Shown: positions 42,301 to 51,254 of the stretch, piece by piece
Numbering within the stretch: the stretch's first letter is position 1
Layout: every line of letters starts with the position of its first letter
NCBI RefSeq assembly: GCF_019977355.1
Contig: NZ_AP024655.1
Location: 4,836,001 to 4,900,000, forward strand
DNA from: Arthrobacter sp. NicSoilB8
GTDB lineage: Bacteria; Actinomycetota; Actinomycetes; Actinomycetales; Micrococcaceae
DNA: 64,000 nucleotides
Direction: 5' to 3'
Notes under the pieces: model-generated
What the model was told of the DNA's origin: nothing
Seen by the model: the letters and a program-made list of their open reading frames with translations, nothing else
The model's database searches: none
Made by a program: the position numbers and the translations under genes

Positions 42301-44523
42301 CACTACGTATTTCGTGTTCGCAGTGACTGCGAGGGGCGGGGACAGAGTGGCACTCTGCCAGCCGGTCGCCGATTCACCGCTGAAAGTCACTGTGGCAAGC
42401 CGCTGTCCGGATTCGCTCCAGACGTTGCCCACGTGCGTCCCGGTGTTCTTGGCGGACTTGTAGAACCGCAAGGCGCTGATGGTTCCAGCGACGTCGGAGT
42501 AGAACTTAGCCCCGACCTCTGTTCCATTTGTGTCACCGGCGTCAGGAACGGCCGGACTGACATTGACGCCGATCATGGAACACGGGCATGACACATTCGT
42601 GACTCTGCCGGCAGAGGGCGATTCGATGTTGCCGCTGTCATCAACGGCCCTGGACCGCAAAGTCGACGTCGGGTTTCCGTGCGCATTCCAGCTATACGTC
42701 CAGCTTGAGGTGCCCGTCGCCGGACGCCAGCTTGCACCGCCGTCGGTCGAGACCTCGACGCCGGCAACCACGCCGCCGGTATCGGCGGCCGTGCCCGTCA
42801 CGGTCACAGTCGTGCCGTCCGAGACCGTCGATCCTGCCGCAGGTGAAACGATCGTTGATGTCGGAGCCGTCGAATCGGTCGACGCCGCAGCAGCCACCAA
42901 GCCAGCCGTGATAGTCGTTGGCTGCGTGCCCATGTCAGCGAAGAGATTGACCGTGGCTTGCTGCATGTTCTTGTCAGCCGCTTTTCCTGTGGTGAAGCCG
43001 TCCAACCCCCAGGACCACTGCACTGTGCCCGAACCAAAGACCAGGGCTCCGCTCTGAGCCCTGTACATTGTCAGGTTGTGTGTCGCGGCCTGACCGCCCA
43101 GCGTCCTGGAACCATAGTCGGTGAAGACTTCCGCCGATGAACTGACGGTGTTGGAAAGCCGGAACGAGCCGGCCGGCCGGAACCCGTTGTCGGCGTCGAT
43201 GTCCCACTCGTAGCCCAGGGTGCCGACCCCGGCGCCCAGGGTGGCCGAAGCTCCGGCGGTCAAGTTCGCAATGGCGGTCCCGCGCCATAGCCTGAGCTGT
43301 TTGTAGGCTGAGGGGACCACGATGTCGGTGGTTCCGGAGTTGACGATGAAGAACTGCCCTGTCAGGGAATTCTCCGGGTTACCTCCACCACCGGCCGTCC
43401 CGTAACGCGGGTCCCGCCAGGTTCCGGTCCACGCGACCGGGTCTGTGGGCCCGTCAAAGTGCGTGTCCTTGTAGGACACGAGGGTCCTGTCCGCCGTGTT
43501 CGTGCCATCGGAACTCGGTTCCAGTCTCGTCTTCCAGAACATTTCATTGCCGCTGAAGAACGCCAGGTTCACACCGGCATCCCGGGCTGCTTCCACGTTC
43601 GCCCGTTGATCCGCCGTCCAGTACTCGTCGTGCCCCACTGACATGAAGACCTTGTGATTGAGCAGCAGCGGAGCCCGGGTGGAGACGTCGATCCCGCTCA
43701 TGTAGCTCACGTCGTATCCGTTGGCCTCCATGAAGCGGATCATCGGGTACTCGGCGTACATCAGCCAGCTTCTGCCTTGGTCGTCCGCTGCTGAATTGAA
43801 GGGCCGGTTGTACGAGACTTTGAATGCAGACTTGTAGGACAGCGGTTCCCCCGCCGGGCAGGACACTGTGCAGCTGTACAGGCTGTTGCCGCCATAGGTG
43901 TTGTATGCCTGCCATGTGGAATCCGACGTTTGAAAGAGCATGGCGGAGTGCGCAGCATCGTCGCGGACCACGAAAGGGATGACGCTCACGCCGGTGGTAT
44001 CGTTGCGGACCAGCCGGGCCAGATAGACGCCGGACACCGCTGTATCCGGCACCTGCCATGTGGCCGACACCGCCCAGTTACCGCAGTCAATGAGACCCGT
44101 TGCGGAGAAAGTCGCGCACGCCGGCTGGGTCTGCGGCAGGGCGGCACTCGGCAGCACGTTGGCCGCAATCTTGCGCGCGCCAAGTCCCTGGTAATAGCCA
44201 AGGCGATAGATATCGATGTGATACGAAGTGGCCGGAGTCTTGATCTTGAACTTGATCGAGCTGCCGATATTGACGCTCATGGACGTGGCATAGCCCTGGA
44301 TCGTGCTGCTGCCCGCGCCGGTAACCTGCCACTCCGAAGCCGGGTTGCCTGTCTGGGTGTTTTCGCAGGCCACTTTGCTCACAATCGGCGCGGTGCATGG
44401 CCCCGCCGCGGTCGCCGCCGGGACGCCCAGGACGGACAAGGCCGCGGCGAGTAGGGCCGTAATCACGGCGGTGACTGTCGGCCGGATCATCCGTCGGGGC
44501 AAAAAGGCGTGTGCAGACTTCAC
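39334..44523 (-). CDS. Giant secreted protein: N,N-dimethylformamidase-like domain plus DUF4082/Ig repeats
   Basis: 1729 residues. A signal peptide (~1-41, ending VPAATAAG) is followed by a domain resembling the N,N-dimethylformamidase large subunit (~45-545; GYYQGLGARKIA, FMSVGHDEYWTADQRANVE, FFSGNEMFWKTRL). An Ig-like domain (~555-640) precedes four DUF4082 domains alternating with four SbsA-type Ig domains, e.g. FYKGSSNTGTHTGHLWTATG and SASAVDVAVKPAATFDQAVT. Approximate order: DUF4082, Ig, Ig, DUF4082, Ig, DUF4082, Ig, DUF4082. No sortase or membrane anchor is seen. GTG 44523 follows GGGAG. As first gene of the - strand polysaccharide operon it may bind or modify the surface glycan; amidase activity is unproven. 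Confidence 0.85.
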   Translation of the reverse strand: MKSAHAFLPRRMIRPTVTAVITALLAAALSVLGVPAATAAGPCTAPIVSKVACENTQTGNPASEWQVTGAGSSTIQGYATSMSVNIGSSIKFKIKTPATSYHIDIYRLGYYQGLGARKIAANVLPSAALPQTQPACATFSATGLIDCGNWAVSATWQVPDTAVSGVYLARLVRNDTTGVSVIPFVVRDDAAHSAMLFQTSDSTWQAYNTYGGNSLYSCTVSCPAGEPLSYKSAFKVSYNRPFNSAADDQGRSWLMYAEYPMIRFMEANGYDVSYMSGIDVSTRAPLLLNHKVFMSVGHDEYWTADQRANVEAARDAGVNLAFFSGNEMFWKTRLEPSSDGTNTADRTLVSYKDTHFDGPTDPVAWTGTWRDPRYGTAGGGGNPENSLTGQFFIVNSGTTDIVVPSAYKQLRLWRGTAIANLTAGASATLGAGVGTLGYEWDIDADNGFRPAGSFRLSNTVSSSAEVFTDYGSRTLGGQAATHNLTMYRAQSGALVFGSGTVQWSWGLDGFTTGKAADKNMQQATVNLFADMGTQPTTITAGLVAAAASTDSTAPTSTIVSPAAGSTVSDGTTVTVTGTAADTGGVVAGVEVSTDGGASWRPATGTSSWTYSWNAHGNPTSTLRSRAVDDSGNIESPSAGRVTNVSCPCSMIGVNVSPAVPDAGDTNGTEVGAKFYSDVAGTISALRFYKSAKNTGTHVGNVWSESGQRLATVTFSGESATGWQSATLSPPLAVTANTKYVVSYFAPAGHYAQDAAYFYNHPSPAPAGNGSTGGAPLHFTRSVPGSPNGFYKYGASSSFPDQVYDAEYYWVDAVFTPSSSPAPALSSVSPSNNATGVDVAVKPSATFNQAVTAGSVTFVLKNAANTAVQGSVTYDSATNTATFTPGSPLSFSTSYTATVSGATNSTGQSMAAPYSWTFTTAAPPAAPTIAAVSPTNNSVSVDTAVKPAATFDQAVTAASVVFSVKDAANAAVAGTVGYDSTARTATFTPGTALSPGTTYTATVSGATNATGQTMAAPYSWAFTTAAAVTCPCNVFSSNSVPTTASANDPNAVELGMKFRSDVAGTVTGVRFYKGSSNTGTHTGHLWTATGTLLASVTFAGETASGWQQATFSSPVPISANTTYVVSYYAPNGSYSADAGYFNNGADAPPLHGLVSGLDGSNGVYRYGSASSFPSDSFGNSNYWVDVVFATTSSPVPPVVSSVSPANSASAVDVAVKPAATFDQAVTAASVVFSVKDAANAAVAGTVGYDSTTRTATFTPSSALAFSTTYGVTVSGATNATGQTMAPYSWTFTTAAAPSSCPCTVFNPTSVPATLAANDPNAVELGMKFRSDVAGTVTGVRFYKGSSNTGTHIGHLWTATGTLLASVTFAGETASGWQQATFSSPVPISANTTYVVSYYAPNGSYSSNSGYFTSAADKAPLHGLASGTDGPNGVYRYGTSTGFPTDSYNNTNYWVDVVLATTSPNAAPVVSSVSPANSASAVDVAVKPAATFDQAVTAASVVFSVKDAANAAVAGTVGYDSTTRTATFTPSSALAFSTTYGVTVSGATNATGQTMAPYSWTFTTAAAPSSCPCTVFNPTSVPATLAANDPNAVELGMKFRSDVAGTVTGVRFYKGSSNTGTHIGHLWTATGTLLASVTFAGETASGWQQATFSSPVPISANTTYVVSYYAPNGSYSSNSGYFTSAADKAPLHGLASGTDGPNGVYRYGTSTGFPTDSYNNTNYWVDVVVSQ
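39347..40938. repeat. Two identical 782-bp direct copies inside the giant gene
   Basis: The stretch 39347-40128 is, by direct reading, identical to 40157-40938 (period 810 bp, 270 codons), each copy encoding one DUF4082 and one Ig domain. A third unit (about 40967-41750) has the same period but is only partly identical, with exact blocks such as the one near 41127-41280. Identity at silent sites implies recent duplication or gene conversion. It also makes the locus prone to length change and assembly collapse. Confidence 0.92.
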
Positions 44524-44859
44524 TGTGGACTCCCTGCTGGGGCGCGGTCGCTCTAGGGTGCGGCCACGGCGTCTGCACTACCTTGGCCTGACGAGGACAC
44601 CGATAGCTCGGAGCCCACGTGTTTGGTGCTGTTCAGTTGTTTTGAAGCCGGTCGCACCTGGAAGCGTCGGGATGACTTTCCGCGGCAGTCCGGAACCTGG
44701 ACCACCAACCGTACGGGGCTTCCCTACGCCTTGAACTCTAGGACCGCCCCGGGACCCCAGCCAGAGCTTCGGAGTCAACTTTGTGGGTATCCGCAGGATC
44801 CTTGTGGATCTGCAGTTTGCGTCGCAACCCTCCCTGACCTGCTGTTACGCCGTCTTCTG
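44524..44859. other. Intergenic region upstream of the giant gene
   Basis: 336 bp between the M18 aminopeptidase stop and the giant gene's GTG. It should hold the promoter of the whole - strand polysaccharide operon. On the minus strand a TTGACT-like -35 is near 44780, but no matching -10 at good spacing could be settled. A short direct repeat GGCGTAACAG sits at the M18 stop. I saw no gene or strong hairpin. Confidence 0.4.
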
Positions 44860-46176
44860 TTACGCCGCGGCGCGGAAGAACGTCCGGGTTACCGTGGCCA
44901 GCCAGTGCGGGTCCTCGACCCCGCAGAGCTCGCGCGCCGAGTGCATCGACAGCAGGGGCACACCGACGTCGACCGTCCGGATCCCCAGCCGGGTCGCGGT
45001 CAGCGGGCCGATCGTCGAGCCGCACGGCATCACGTTGTTGGAGACGAACTCCTGGTACGGGATCCCGGCGTCGGTGCACAGCCGCGCCCAGAGGGCGGCC
45101 CCGGCGGCGTCGGTCGCGTAGCGCTGGTTGGCGTTGATCTTCAGAAGCGGGCCGCCGTTCAGGACCGGCCGGTTGGCGGGGTCGTGCCGGTCCGGGTAGT
45201 TCGGGTGCACGGCATGGCCAGCGTCCGCCGAGACGCAGAACGACGCCGCGAAGGCCTGACGGCGCTGGCTTGCCGAGGCGCCGAGCCCGTCACTGATCCG
45301 CACCAGGACGTCTTCGAGGATGGGACCGCACGCGCCGGAGCGGGATGCCGAGCCGATTTCCTCGTGGTCAAAGGCGGCCAGCACGGCGATCGGCGCACCG
45401 TCGGGCAGCGGCGTGCCAGCGTGGGCGATCAGCGCCGTGAGCCCGGCGTGCGTCGCGGAGAGGTTGTCGAGCCGGCCGGAGGCGAACAATTCGCCCTTTG
45501 CGCCGAACACCGCCGGGGCCTGGGTGTCCGCGATGACGACGTCGTAGCCGCCGATCTGCGCCGGATCCACCTCGGCGTCCGTGACCCTCGCCGCGAGGAG
45601 GCCGAGCAGGTCCTCGCCGGCAGGATCGCCCAGGCCGAACACCGGGTTCATGTGCTGCTGCTTGTCCAGGGCCAGGCCCTCGTTCACGGCCCGGTCCAGG
45701 TGGATGGCGAGCTGCGGGAAGCGCAGCAGCGGGCCCGTGGCCGTGAGGTGCTGGGTGCCGTCGCGCAGGACGAGGCGGCCGGCGAGCTGGAGTTCGCGGT
45801 CCAGCCACGAGTTCAGGAGGGGTCCGCCGTAGACCTCGACGCCGGCCTGCAGCCAGCCGAACTTGCCCGTGGTGGGCTTGGGCTTGAGTTTGAAGGACGG
45901 CGAATCGGTGTGGGCGCCGAGGATGTTGAAGCCCGTGGTTGGGCCGGCGCTGGCGGGCACCACCCAGGCGATGAGGGCGCCGTCGCGGATCACATAGAAC
46001 TTGCCGGCCGCGGCGGATGCAGTCCCGTCCCACGGCTTCAGCTCGTCGAGGCCCGTGAAGCCCGCCCCGTCCAGCCGGCGCGCGGCCTCGTGGACGGCGT
46101 GGAAGCTCGACGGCGACGCGCTGACGTAGGCGCCGAGGTCCTGGATGTGCTCTGCGGCAGTGCTCGGTGTTGGCAT
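44860..46176 (-). CDS. apeB: M18-family aminopeptidase
   Basis: 438 residues. Family M18 zinc aminopeptidase motifs are all visible: GAHTDSPSFKLKPKP (metal-ligand His-x-Asp), SGRLDNLSATHAGL (bridging Asp), AAFDHEEIGSASRSGACGPI (catalytic/ligand Glu-Glu), SADAGHAVHPNYPDRHDP, and the C-terminal GVPLLSMHSARELCG (ligand His). It removes N-terminal residues, probably acidic or neutral, from peptides in the cytoplasm. The start at ATG 46176 (MPTPSTAAEH) matches the family N-terminus; longer readings enter GC-rich non-coding DNA. Confidence 0.93.
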   Translation of the reverse strand: MPTPSTAAEHIQDLGAYVSASPSSFHAVHEAARRLDGAGFTGLDELKPWDGTASAAAGKFYVIRDGALIAWVVPASAGPTTGFNILGAHTDSPSFKLKPKPTTGKFGWLQAGVEVYGGPLLNSWLDRELQLAGRLVLRDGTQHLTATGPLLRFPQLAIHLDRAVNEGLALDKQQHMNPVFGLGDPAGEDLLGLLAARVTDAEVDPAQIGGYDVVIADTQAPAVFGAKGELFASGRLDNLSATHAGLTALIAHAGTPLPDGAPIAVLAAFDHEEIGSASRSGACGPILEDVLVRISDGLGASASQRRQAFAASFCVSADAGHAVHPNYPDRHDPANRPVLNGGPLLKINANQRYATDAAGAALWARLCTDAGIPYQEFVSNNVMPCGSTIGPLTATRLGIRTVDVGVPLLSMHSARELCGVEDPHWLATVTRTFFRAAA

Positions 46177-46258
46177 GGATTTGAGTCTAGCCCGGTCCGT
46201 ACCGTCGCCGGGGTGGGCCGGCCGGGGCCGGCGGTCGGGTGGGCCGGGCGCCGTCGGC

Positions 46259-47169
46259 CTATACCGTGACGTTGAGACCGGCGGTGTAGCCGGCCGATAC
46301 CGAGCCGCCCATGGAGGGCAGCTGATAGATCCCGCCGTCATTGCCGAAGACGTTGTCGGATTTCAGAGTCGTGCGGGGGAAGTTGCGGGCGCTGGATTCG
46401 TAGCCGGCGGAGGCGTAGACCTCAGCGCACGCCGCCTCCGTCAGCGCGATCTGGGACACGGCCAGGACCTGCCCGGCCGCCGTCGCGTTGCTCATGGATT
46501 CGAAGACCTCGAAGTGGATGTGAGGCCAACGGCCGCTATAGGCGCCGGGGTAGATGGTCGTGAAGGTGACCTGCCCGTTGGTGTCGGCCTCCTGGACCCC
46601 GCGGAGGTAGTTCTCGTTCTGGAGCCCTGAGTCGTACATGGAGTACTTGCCGTCGCGGTCACAGTGCCAGGCGTAGACGGCGGCACCGGCCAGCGGGGTG
46701 CAGCCGCTGGCGTTGTCGAGAAGGGTCAGCGTGACGGTCAGCGGTACGCCCTGCGCCGTGCGCGTGGAGCTTCCGAGCTGGACCTGATGTCCCGGCGGAC
46801 CACGCCGGAGGCCTCGAGGACGTTGGGTCCGTTGGAACCGTCCCCGGGATAGGGACCGGCCGTTTCCTGCGGGATTTCGACGCCGCACTCGGCGATCGCG
46901 CGGGCCAGCGCCGGCGTGGCCGCCGGCGAGGCTCCCGTGGTTGCTGCCGCTGCGGCCGACGCTGTCGACTCTGCCTGTGCCGAAGCGGCGGAGGCCGACG
47001 TCGAACTGCTCCCGGCACCGCCGGAGCTGCAGGCCGCCAGGGCGGCGGCCGTCCCCGCGCCGAGGAACATGCCCAGCGAGCGGCGGCTCATGAGGGTGGA
47101 GAGATCGAATTCCAGGCCTTGGTCGTGATTGGGGTGCGGCTCGTGCGGTGGCCGGGGCGTTGTGGTCAT
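46259..47169 (-). pseudogene. Secreted intradiol ring-cleavage dioxygenase with a 1-nt frameshift
   Basis: Two overlapping frames together encode one ~303-residue protein. The 5' frame (47169 down to ~46777) has a Tat-like/lipobox start (MSRRSLGMFL... LAACS), a Ser/Ala-rich linker and ECGVEIPQETAGPYPGDGSN. The 3' frame (to 46259) has the dioxygenase core GAAVYAWHCDRDGKYSMYDS and the iron-ligand region RWPHIHFEVF. Around 46775-46779 the coding strand reads AGCTCGGAAGC where AGC-TTC-GGA-AGC (SFGS) would join the frames, i.e. one missing base. Either a true inactivating deletion or a sequencing error. Confidence 0.8.
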
Positions 47170-47237
47170 GAACCCATCGAACCCGGCAGCGCTATGGGCT
47201 GGTTAGACCCTTCCTGTGATGCGGCTGTGCTTGGGCC

Positions 47238-47373
47238 GGACATGCTCTCCCCTCGGTCCCGGGAATGGACATGTCCCCCAGGCACCACGGGACATGCCCT
47301 CCCCTCGGGCCAAGCAATGGACATCTTGGCACTATGTCCACTGCCGGACGCCAGGGGAGGGCATGTCCCGTGG
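47238..47373. repeat. Palindromic repeat element, GGACATG...CTCCCCT family
   Basis: Perfect 21-bp arms at 47285-47305 and 47353-47373 (beginning CCACGGGACATGCC) flank 47 bp, which itself contains TGGACAT...ATGTCCA. A related unit, GGACATGCTCTCCCCTCGG, starts at 47238, and the self-complementary GGACATGTCC lies at about 47267-47276. It fills most of the 271-bp gap between the broken dioxygenase and the permease gene; no gene is present there. Confidence 0.85.
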
Positions 47374-47440
47374 CTGCGGGACCGCCGCGAGGGCTGAATC
47401 TGCGGGAGGCCCCGGCCCGTGACCTGCAGCCGGACGGAGC

Positions 47441-48868
47441 CTAGGAGACCGGCCCGGCGCCTACCGTTGCTTCCTCGGCGGGAGCCTCAGCCGCACCTGC
47501 TGCGGGAACTGTGGCCTTGGCGCCGTTCCTGCGGTAGCGGACAACGCCGATTCCCACCACGACGGCGGCGAGGGCCAGTGAGAGCAGCAGAGATTCCCGT
47601 GTGGATTCCAGGATCACCATGCCGACCAGGAGGGCGACGATGCTGATGATGGCCACCCAGGTCAGGTACGGGAAGAGCCACATCTTCAGCTGGAGGTCCT
47701 TGGCTGCGGCGCCCATGCGGCGGCGCAGGATCAGCTGGGAGGTCGCGATCACGAGCCACACGAACAGCGCGATGGCGCCGGAGGTGTTGACCAGGAACAG
47801 GAACACGGTGTCCGGGGCGATGTAGTTCAGTCCGACGGTGACAAAACCGACCACGGTGGAGGCCAGGACCGCGGAAGAGGGCACGCCGCTCTTGGAAATC
47901 CGCATCCAGGACCGGGGGGCGTCCCCGCGCCGGGACAGCGAGAACAGCATGCGGCTGGCCGTGTAGAGACCCGAGTTGAGGCAGGAGAGGACCGAGGTCA
48001 GCACCACGATGTCCATGATGGTGCCGGCACCGGGGATGCCGAACAGCTCGATCACCGCAACGTAGGGGCTCTTGGCGACGGAGGCGGAGTTCCAGGGCAG
48101 CAGGGTGACCACAATGGCGATGGAACCGATGTAGAAGACGAGGATCCGCCAGACGGTGGACTTCACAGCCTTCTTGACGGCGTCGACCGGGTTCTCGGAT
48201 TCGCCGGCGGCGATGGTGGCAATCTCGGCCCCGAAGAAGGAGAACACGACGACGAGGATGCCGGCGAGGACGGCGCCGGGACCGTTGGGCATGAACCCGC
48301 CGTTACCGATCAGGTTGTCCAGTCCGGGTGCGGGCACGCCGGGGACGAGGCCGAGGATCGCGGCGGCACCGAAGAGCAGGAAGAGCACGATTGCGGCGAC
48401 TTTGATGGAAGCGAACCAGAATTCGAACTCGCCGTAGGACTTCACGGACCCGAGGTTGGTCAGCGTCAGCAGCACCATCAGGGCAAGCGCCCATACCCAC
48501 TGGTCGATGCCGGGCACCCAGCGGTGCATGATGGCCGCCCCCGCCGTGGCCTCGATGCCGAGGACGATGATCCAGAACCATGCGTAGAGCCAGCCGATGC
48601 TGAACCCTGCCCAGCGGCCCAGGGCTTTGTCCGCGTAAGTGGAAAATGAGCCGGTTTCGGGGTTGGCCGCAGCCATTTCGCCCAGCATGCGCATCACGAG
48701 GATGACGACGAGTCCCGCCGCGGCGTAGGCAACCAGGATGCCCGGGCCGGCCTGCTGGATCGCCGCACCCGAACCGACAAACAGTCCGGCGCCGATCACG
48801 CCGGCGATGGCAATCATGGACAGATGCCTGGGTTTCAGGGATTTTGAGAGCTGCTGGTCAGCGTGCAT
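47441..48868 (-). CDS. Amino-acid permease (APC family, GABA-permease-like)
   Basis: 475 residues with 12 transmembrane segments. The APC signature is at the N-terminus: LKPRHLSMIAIAGVIGAGLF, VGSGAAIQQAGPGILVAYA and RMLGEMAAANPETGSFSTYA. VFSFFGAEIATIAAGESENP in TM6 is typical of the GABA/AnsP/lysine subgroup. It imports an amino acid with protons. It is a single gene; about 300 bp upstream hold its promoter. Confidence 0.92.
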   Translation of the reverse strand: MHADQQLSKSLKPRHLSMIAIAGVIGAGLFVGSGAAIQQAGPGILVAYAAAGLVVILVMRMLGEMAAANPETGSFSTYADKALGRWAGFSIGWLYAWFWIIVLGIEATAGAAIMHRWVPGIDQWVWALALMVLLTLTNLGSVKSYGEFEFWFASIKVAAIVLFLLFGAAAILGLVPGVPAPGLDNLIGNGGFMPNGPGAVLAGILVVVFSFFGAEIATIAAGESENPVDAVKKAVKSTVWRILVFYIGSIAIVVTLLPWNSASVAKSPYVAVIELFGIPGAGTIMDIVVLTSVLSCLNSGLYTASRMLFSLSRRGDAPRSWMRISKSGVPSSAVLASTVVGFVTVGLNYIAPDTVFLFLVNTSGAIALFVWLVIATSQLILRRRMGAAAKDLQLKMWLFPYLTWVAIISIVALLVGMVILESTRESLLLSLALAAVVVGIGVVRYRRNGAKATVPAAGAAEAPAEEATVGAGPVS

Positions 48869-49165
48869 GGAAGCGCCGTCCTTCGTGGGGGTTCAGGCCC
48901 GTTTAATGCCGGCGCAGCATGTGTTCCATGTGCGCGGCGGGCCGCGATGTCGTTTCACCCTAGACCGCGCGGCACACGGCCCGTCTTGTGCAGTCCCACA
49001 AATGACGCCAGGCCCAACCGGACTTAGGCCCAACAAGAAGGCCCCCGCGGCAACTAAAGTTGATCCCAGGGCAATTCTGTAATGTGCGTGAAACCACTGC
49101 TTCGCGGGCTACCCGCCGGTAGTCAGCACGCACGGCCGGCTGGCTGCTTCCCGGCGGGGTCCCGG
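48869..49165. other. Intergenic region upstream of the permease
   Basis: 297 bp between the permease start and the stop of a response-regulator gene, both on the minus strand. I see no open frame with coding character. The A/T-richer part near 49050-49085 (GCAACTAAAGTTGATCC, GCAATTCTGTAATG) includes AACT-AA-AGTT, a small palindrome, and is the most promoter-like segment. Confidence 0.4.
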
Positions 49166-49873
49166 CTAGTAGTCCGCGTTGCTCGGCACCACGAGGCCGG
49201 TCTCGTACGCGTAGACCACGGCCTGGACGCGGTCGCGCAGATGGAGCTTGGTCAGTATCCGGCGCACGTGCGTCTTGACCGTGGCCTCGGACAGGAAGTA
49301 CCGGTGCGCGATTTCGGCGTTGGAGAGCCCCTCCGCCAACGCCCCGAGCATCTCGTTCTCGCGGGGCGTCAGGTCCTCCAGCAACGGATCCTTCGCCGGG
49401 CGTGCCGGACTGGCGGCCGGCTGTCCGCCGGCTCCAGCACCGCGGACATAAGTCTCCAGCAGCCGCTGCGTCACGCGCGGGGCCACGACGGCGTCGCCGC
49501 TGGCCACCACCCGGACCGCGCCGATCAGTTCGGCCGGCGCCACGTCCTTGAGCAGAAAGGCCGAAGCCCCGGCCCGCAGCCCGGCGAAGGCGTACTCGTC
49601 GAGGTCGAAGGTGGTCAGGATGATGATTTTGGCGGCGGAACCCGAGGCCGCGATGGCCCGGGTGGCCTCGATCCCGTCCAGCACCGGCATCCGCACATCC
49701 ATCAGGACGACGTCGGGCGCAAGCTCCCGGACGTGCCGGACCGCCTCGGCGCCATTGGACGCCTCGCCCACGATGCGCAGATCGTCTTCCCCTTCCAGGA
49801 TGAGGCGGAAGCCCATTCGAAGCAGCGGCTGGTCATCCACCAGCAGAACGCGGATGGGTCCTTTATCGACCAC
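49166..49873 (-). CDS. NarL/LuxR-type response regulator
   Basis: 235 residues. The receiver domain has the acidic pair in [12 protein letters not shown], the phosphorylated Asp in [13 protein letters not shown], the switch Thr in IIILTTFD and Lys in LLKDVAP. A Gly/Ala/Pro-rich linker leads to the LuxR helix-turn-helix ([40 protein letters not shown]). The GTG start at 49873 overlaps the kinase gene by 11 nt after AGGGGGA. It is partner of the upstream histidine kinase and probably regulates the ABC genes of the same operon. Confidence 0.9.
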   Translation of the reverse strand: MVDKGPIRVLLVDDQPLLRMGFRLILEGEDDLRIVGEASNGAEAVRHVRELAPDVVLMDVRMPVLDGIEATRAIAASGSAAKIIILTTFDLDEYAFAGLRAGASAFLLKDVAPAELIGAVRVVASGDAVVAPRVTQRLLETYVRGAGAGGQPAASPARPAKDPLLEDLTPRENEMLGALAEGLSNAEIAHRYFLSEATVKTHVRRILTKLHLRDRVQAVVYAYETGLVVPSNADY

Positions 49874-51224
49874 AGTTCCCCCTTGTTTCCGTTGCAGTTT
49901 CCGCTGCAGCGCCTTCATTGCAGTTCAGTTCCGCCCGCACCCGCCAGCCGCGGTCACCGGCGCGGCCGGCCTGCACGGTGCCGGCGTAGATCCTGGCCCG
50001 CTCCCGCATTCCGGCGATTCCCTGGCCGGTGCCGAGGGGCTCCGGTGCGTCGGGCTTGGTCTGCGCGCCGGCCCCTGGACTGCCGGATTCAACGGTTCCC
50101 CTGCCGTCGTCGACCACGTCAATGGTGACCAGGGAACCGTTCCGGACAATACTGACGTCCACGCGGCTGAGCGCACGTCCGTAGCGCAGCACATTGGTCA
50201 GCGACTCCTGCACGATCCTGTAGACGGTCAGCTGGAACGCCGCATCGCCGGGCAGGGACGGGCCGGTGTGCGTGTAGTGCAGCGGCAGGCCGGCGGTGCG
50301 GAAGCCCTCGAGCAGTTTGGCCAGGTTGTCCCCGGCCACCAGCGGCTCGCGCGGAGCGTGTCCGCCGGCGGAATCCTCGCGCAGCACGCCGAGGACGCGC
50401 CGCATGTCGGCCAGGGCGGTGCGTCCTGTCCGGGAGAGTTCGGCGAGAACGCCGGCGGCGCGCTCGGGATCCTTCTTGACCACGACGGCGGCGCCGTCCG
50501 ACAGGCTGATCATCACGGTCAGCGAGTGCGCCACGACGTCGTGCATTTCTCGCGCGATCCGGTTTCGTTCCGTGACCGAGCCCAGTTGCTGGGCCCGGGC
50601 GGCCCAGGCCGCGATCTCGTGCTCATGCTCGCGCCGCTGCCGGACCGATATCCCGATCCCGGTGGCGATCACGTTGGACAGGGCGATGCTGATGGCGGCC
50701 GCGATGCTCGTGACGAGCTGGAAGTTCTCCGGCGTGCTGACCGCCATGTCCGGAAGCCGCCCGTCCAGCGGGCCGGCGGCCAGCATGAAATACACGAGCA
50801 CCAGCGGCGCCGTCGTCAGGGCCAGGGCGGCCAGGGCGAAACGGCGCGTGCGGGCGACGGCCACGGCGTACAGCGAAAACCAGAGCCCGGCGGAGACATT
50901 GGATCCCCACGGATGCAGGTACGTGACGGCCAGTTCCAGTGCCCCCACGGCCGCCGCCACCTGCACGGGATAGGCGCGCCGGAACAGCAGGACCGGGGCG
51001 GCGGCCGCGAGCAGCGCGGCGACGGGCCAGTCGCCGTCGATCAGCGACTCCACCGCCGTGGGCGTGACCAGGACGAGGTAGCAGAGCACCACCAGGACAT
51101 CCATGACCCGCGGATTGGCCAGCAGGTAACGCCTGAGCCGTCCGCGCCGTCGGGCGGTGAGCTCGGCGAAGGACGCGTCAGCCGCTGCGGCTGACGCGTC
51201 CTTCACAGGCACTGCATCGATCAT
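49863..51224 (-). CDS. HisKA_3-type sensor histidine kinase
   Basis: 453 residues with five or six N-terminal membrane segments (about 40-200) and no large extracellular sensor loop. The phospho-acceptor His lies in [20 protein letters not shown] and the HATPase region in [13 protein letters not shown] and [16 protein letters not shown]. This DesK/LiaS-like layout usually senses the membrane or works with a transporter. It follows two ABC-transporter genes on the same strand, 30 nt after the permease stop. Confidence 0.9.
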   Translation of the reverse strand: MIDAVPVKDASAAAADASFAELTARRRGRLRRYLLANPRVMDVLVVLCYLVLVTPTAVESLIDGDWPVAALLAAAAPVLLFRRAYPVQVAAAVGALELAVTYLHPWGSNVSAGLWFSLYAVAVARTRRFALAALALTTAPLVLVYFMLAAGPLDGRLPDMAVSTPENFQLVTSIAAAISIALSNVIATGIGISVRQRREHEHEIAAWAARAQQLGSVTERNRIAREMHDVVAHSLTVMISLSDGAAVVVKKDPERAAGVLAELSRTGRTALADMRRVLGVLREDSAGGHAPREPLVAGDNLAKLLEGFRTAGLPLHYTHTGPSLPGDAAFQLTVYRIVQESLTNVLRYGRALSRVDVSIVRNGSLVTIDVVDDGRGTVESGSPGAGAQTKPDAPEPLGTGQGIAGMRERARIYAGTVQAGRAGDRGWRVRAELNCNEGAAAETATETRGNCGR

Positions 51225-51254
51225 GCTCCGAGCCTAGACGTTAGGCCCGCCGGC

